56,376 bases of DNA from Lachnospiraceae bacterium. Its GTDB lineage: Bacteria; Bacillota; Clostridia; Lachnospirales; Lachnospiraceae. Shown piece by piece: positions 55,190 through 56,376 of this stretch. The notes under the pieces are model-generated. The model saw nothing but the letters and a program-made list of their open reading frames with translations. It made no database searches and had not been told where the DNA came from. Made by a program: the position numbers and the translations under genes. The stretch covers positions 1 through 56,376 of the forward strand of contig JAGATV010000027.1 of assembly GCA_017621075.1 (NCBI GenBank), given 5' to 3'. Every line of letters starts with the position of its first letter. Within the stretch, counting starts at the first letter, position 1.

Positions 55190-55379
55190 CCCATTTTTTC
55201 AGCTCGAAAAATACCCTTCACTTTGTAAAGCCTACAGACAGTATTACGCAAATTGCACCGGCTATTATCCGCAGCTATGGGATTTCTTTCCTACTGTTGC
55301 CACTTAATATCTTCTCCACTTACTACTTTCAGGCATTGATGAAACCCTCTGCTGCTTTCATTGTTTCTGTCGCAAGAGG
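55190..55379 (+). pseudogene. Remnant of a MATE-family efflux transporter
   Basis: Plus strand, out of any complete gene: VKPTDSITQIAPAIIRSY, SFLLLPLNIFSTYYFQAL, MKPSAAFIVSVARG. This matches the late transmembrane segments of MATE multidrug antiporters (YFQA...P...S..RG). The reading goes out of family right after SVARG and stops at 55437. Nothing of the first 300 residues is left. Together with the nitroreductase fragment it marks a region of gene decay. Confidence 0.65.
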
Positions 55380-55461
55380 TGCCATGATGGTGCGATTGTC
55401 TCCTGCCCCTGTAACTTGCCCAAAAGCAAAATCATAGCATAATACCGTAATGATTATCTTC

Positions 55462-55490
55462 TTGACAAACAGGTCTGTCTAATATAGACT
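55462..55490 (+). promoter_or_regulatory. Promoter-like box with operator symmetry
   Basis: TTGACA (55462-55467), 17 bp, TAGACT (55485-55490). The box overlaps GACAAACAGGTCTGTC (55464-55479), a near-palindrome (12 of 16 positions) of the kind bound by TetR-type repressors. No regulator is nearby; it may be left over from a lost efflux unit or serve the lipoprotein gene 150 bases on. Apart from this and the MATE and nitroreductase remnants I see nothing in 55079-55640. Confidence 0.45.
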
Positions 55491-55640
55491 TACAAGAGAT
55501 TTAAAACATTTAAACCTCCCGGATGGCAAACGCGATCGTCATTTTGTAATTGGGAACGGCTACTTGTAAAATGATCCCAAAACAAAATGGCATCATTCAA
55601 CAAAAGAAGAAAAGATTACAGAAGAGAGGAAATGGAACGC

Positions 55641-56120
55641 ATGAAAAAAACATTATTGGCAGTGATAACTCTGACGGCAGCACTTTTATGTACAGGCTGT
55701 GCCGGTAGTGCCGGGGCAGTTGCGGATGAAAACAGCGGTATTCCCACAGCGGAACAGATTGCGGCTGTAAAGGATGCACTGGGCGAAAATATGAATGACT
55801 TGAAATTTTCCGTTGACGGAAAGGTATATCAGTATCCTATGATCATGCAGGATATGCAGGATAACGGCTGGTATATTGACAATAGCATCGCCAATAAGTT
55901 AAAGACTCTGGAGGCCAACACCCGTACAGCAACCTTTGTACTGCGCAAAAACAGAGAAAAAGACTATGGCATTACGGCATGTTATGTTGTAGCAGAAAAT
56001 ACGGGTATTTCAGAAAAAGAGATTAGTGAGACCAATCTTTCGGAGTTAAGTTTTTACCGGGAAAAGGGTGCAACGATTATTTTGGGAGTATCCCAAAGTT
56101 TGTGTAAACCTTCAAACTGA
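55641..56120 (+). CDS. Lipoprotein, 3' end apparently cut by the IS element
   Basis: 159 residues from ATG 55641; in-frame ATGs at 55632 and 55587 are possible but less well placed. Signal peptide MKKTLLAVITLTAALLC with lipobox CTGC (Cys near 20). The mature part (AAVKDALGENMNDLKFSV, MIMQDMQDNGWYIDNSIANK) is soluble and unrecognised. The last residues (SLCKPSN) are read from the left end of the IS256-type element, so the original C-terminus is lost. Probably a truncated gene, still with intact promoter and start. Confidence 0.7.
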   Translation: MKKTLLAVITLTAALLCTGCAGSAGAVADENSGIPTAEQIAAVKDALGENMNDLKFSVDGKVYQYPMIMQDMQDNGWYIDNSIANKLKTLEANTRTATFVLRKNREKDYGITACYVVAENTGISEKEISETNLSELSFYREKGATIILGVSQSLCKPSN

Positions 56121-56148
56121 TGTAAGATAAAATTACTCAGTTTGGAGG
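56109..56148 (+). promoter_or_regulatory. Leader hairpin covering the transposase ribosome site
   Basis: CCTTCAAACTGA (56109-56120) pairs with TCAGTTTGGAGG (56137-56148), 11 of 12 as Watson-Crick pairs and one T-G. The right arm contains the GGAGG ribosome site of the transposase, and the left arm contains the stop codon of the truncated lipoprotein. Read-through transcripts would hide the ribosome site, a known way for IS elements to limit transposase from outside promoters. Confidence 0.65.
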
Positions 56149-56156
56149 TTTTATTT

Positions 56157-56376
56157 ATGGCAAGAAAAAATGACAGCCCACAAAAAGCAGCAATGAGGGA
56201 AATGATGCGTGATTATCTGAAAAATAATGATATCAGCATCAAAAACGGAACGGATGTGAATGCCTTGATGCGGGACATGATGTCTGTTCTTCTGGAAGGA
56301 GCTCTGGATGAAGAGCTTGACGAGGAACTTGGTTACTCCAAGTATGATTACCGCAACAAAGATACTGAAAACAGCC
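56157..56376 (+). CDS. IS256-family transposase, N-terminal part
   Basis: 73 codons visible, running off the right edge. ATG 56157 with TTTGGAGG 9 bases upstream. The N-terminus (ARKNDSPQKAAMREMMRDYL, NALMRDMMSVLLEGALDEEL, EELGYSKYDYRNK) is typical of IS256/mutator-type transposases, which use a DDE catalytic core further on. Confidence 0.92.
   Translation, partial: MARKNDSPQKAAMREMMRDYLKNNDISIKNGTDVNALMRDMMSVLLEGALDEELDEELGYSKYDYRNKDTENS

Larger units (their letters stand above)
56095..56376 (+). mobile_element. IS256-family insertion sequence, left end, partial
   Basis: The element seems to begin near GTTTGTGTAAACC (56098-56110), shortly before the transposase gene, and continues past the window. 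The exact terminal repeat and target duplication cannot be fixed without the right end. It interrupts a lipoprotein gene. Confidence 0.75.

Noticed and set aside
55320-55440. Minus-strand reading DFAFGQVTGAGDNRTIM in the decay zone
   Set aside because: It looks coding-like but belongs to no family I recognise and overlaps the MATE remnant; too short to call a gene.

Overview
The window looks like chromosomal DNA of a gut-type Clostridia, most likely a Lachnospiraceae member (inference from gene content, no search run). The signs are strong AGGAGG-type ribosome sites, sigma-A promoters with 17-bp spacers, the Firmicutes order dgt-dnaG-rpoD-trmK, class A RNase P RNA, a KduI/KduD/KdgK/KdgA uronate operon, a DUF6320-type zinc-ribbon membrane protein and an IS256-family element. 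Almost everything between 7.2 and 54.5 kb is on the minus strand.

Layout. 0-9 kb: a cobalamin riboswitch serving a gene beyond the left edge, a small FliD-C-like protein, a homocysteine methyltransferase/methylene-THF reductase fusion, a lipoprotein, tRNA-Leu(AAG), a TetR/CPBP-protease pair, then two convergent GT-C-like membrane paralogues, one broken by an in-frame stop, whose 3' ends share one hairpin. 8.9-13.6 kb: a five-gene operon turning 5-keto-4-deoxyuronate into pyruvate and glyceraldehyde-3-phosphate, behind a promoter nested in palindromes. 13.7-17.9 kb: a heterodimeric ABC exporter with its MarR repressor and operator. 17.9-22.3 kb: a YfhO-like protein coupled to an LTA-synthase-like protein, probably cell-envelope polymer synthesis and decoration. 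22.4-31 kb: housekeeping and signalling genes, namely a class I amidotransferase, a DUF2974 hydrolase, citrate synthase, YqeY, a two-component system, a CmpB-like membrane protein and YlmH. 30.7-33.6 kb: a metal group with a ZIP transporter and two G3E GTPases, one His-rich and one carrying a YcgQ-like tail.

33.7-36.2 kb: two extracytoplasmic peptidase-like genes, a decayed gene remnant and rnpB. 36.2-44.4 kb: a third GT-C-like paralogue, a TGS/uridine-kinase-like protein and the trmK-rpoD-dnaG-dgt block. 44.5-47.5 kb: an acyltransferase/DUF6320/esterase operon. 47.6-50.6 kb: tRNA-Leu(CAG), the second FliD-C-like paralogue, a glycosyltransferase fused to a MarR-type winged helix, and a divergent ECF sigma factor. 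50.6-54.5 kb: TrkA and a cation/proton antiporter, a GNAT acetyltransferase and a C_GCAxxG_C_C protein. 54.5-56.4 kb: a decay zone with nitroreductase and MATE remnants and a lipoprotein gene apparently cut by an IS256-type element, whose leader hairpin covers the transposase ribosome site.

Most notable for follow-up are the GT2-MarR fusion, the paired FliD-C-like proteins without any flagellar genes nearby, the G3E-YcgQ-like fusion in the metal cluster, the shared 3'-end hairpin of the convergent paralogues, and tRNA-Leu with an A34 anticodon.
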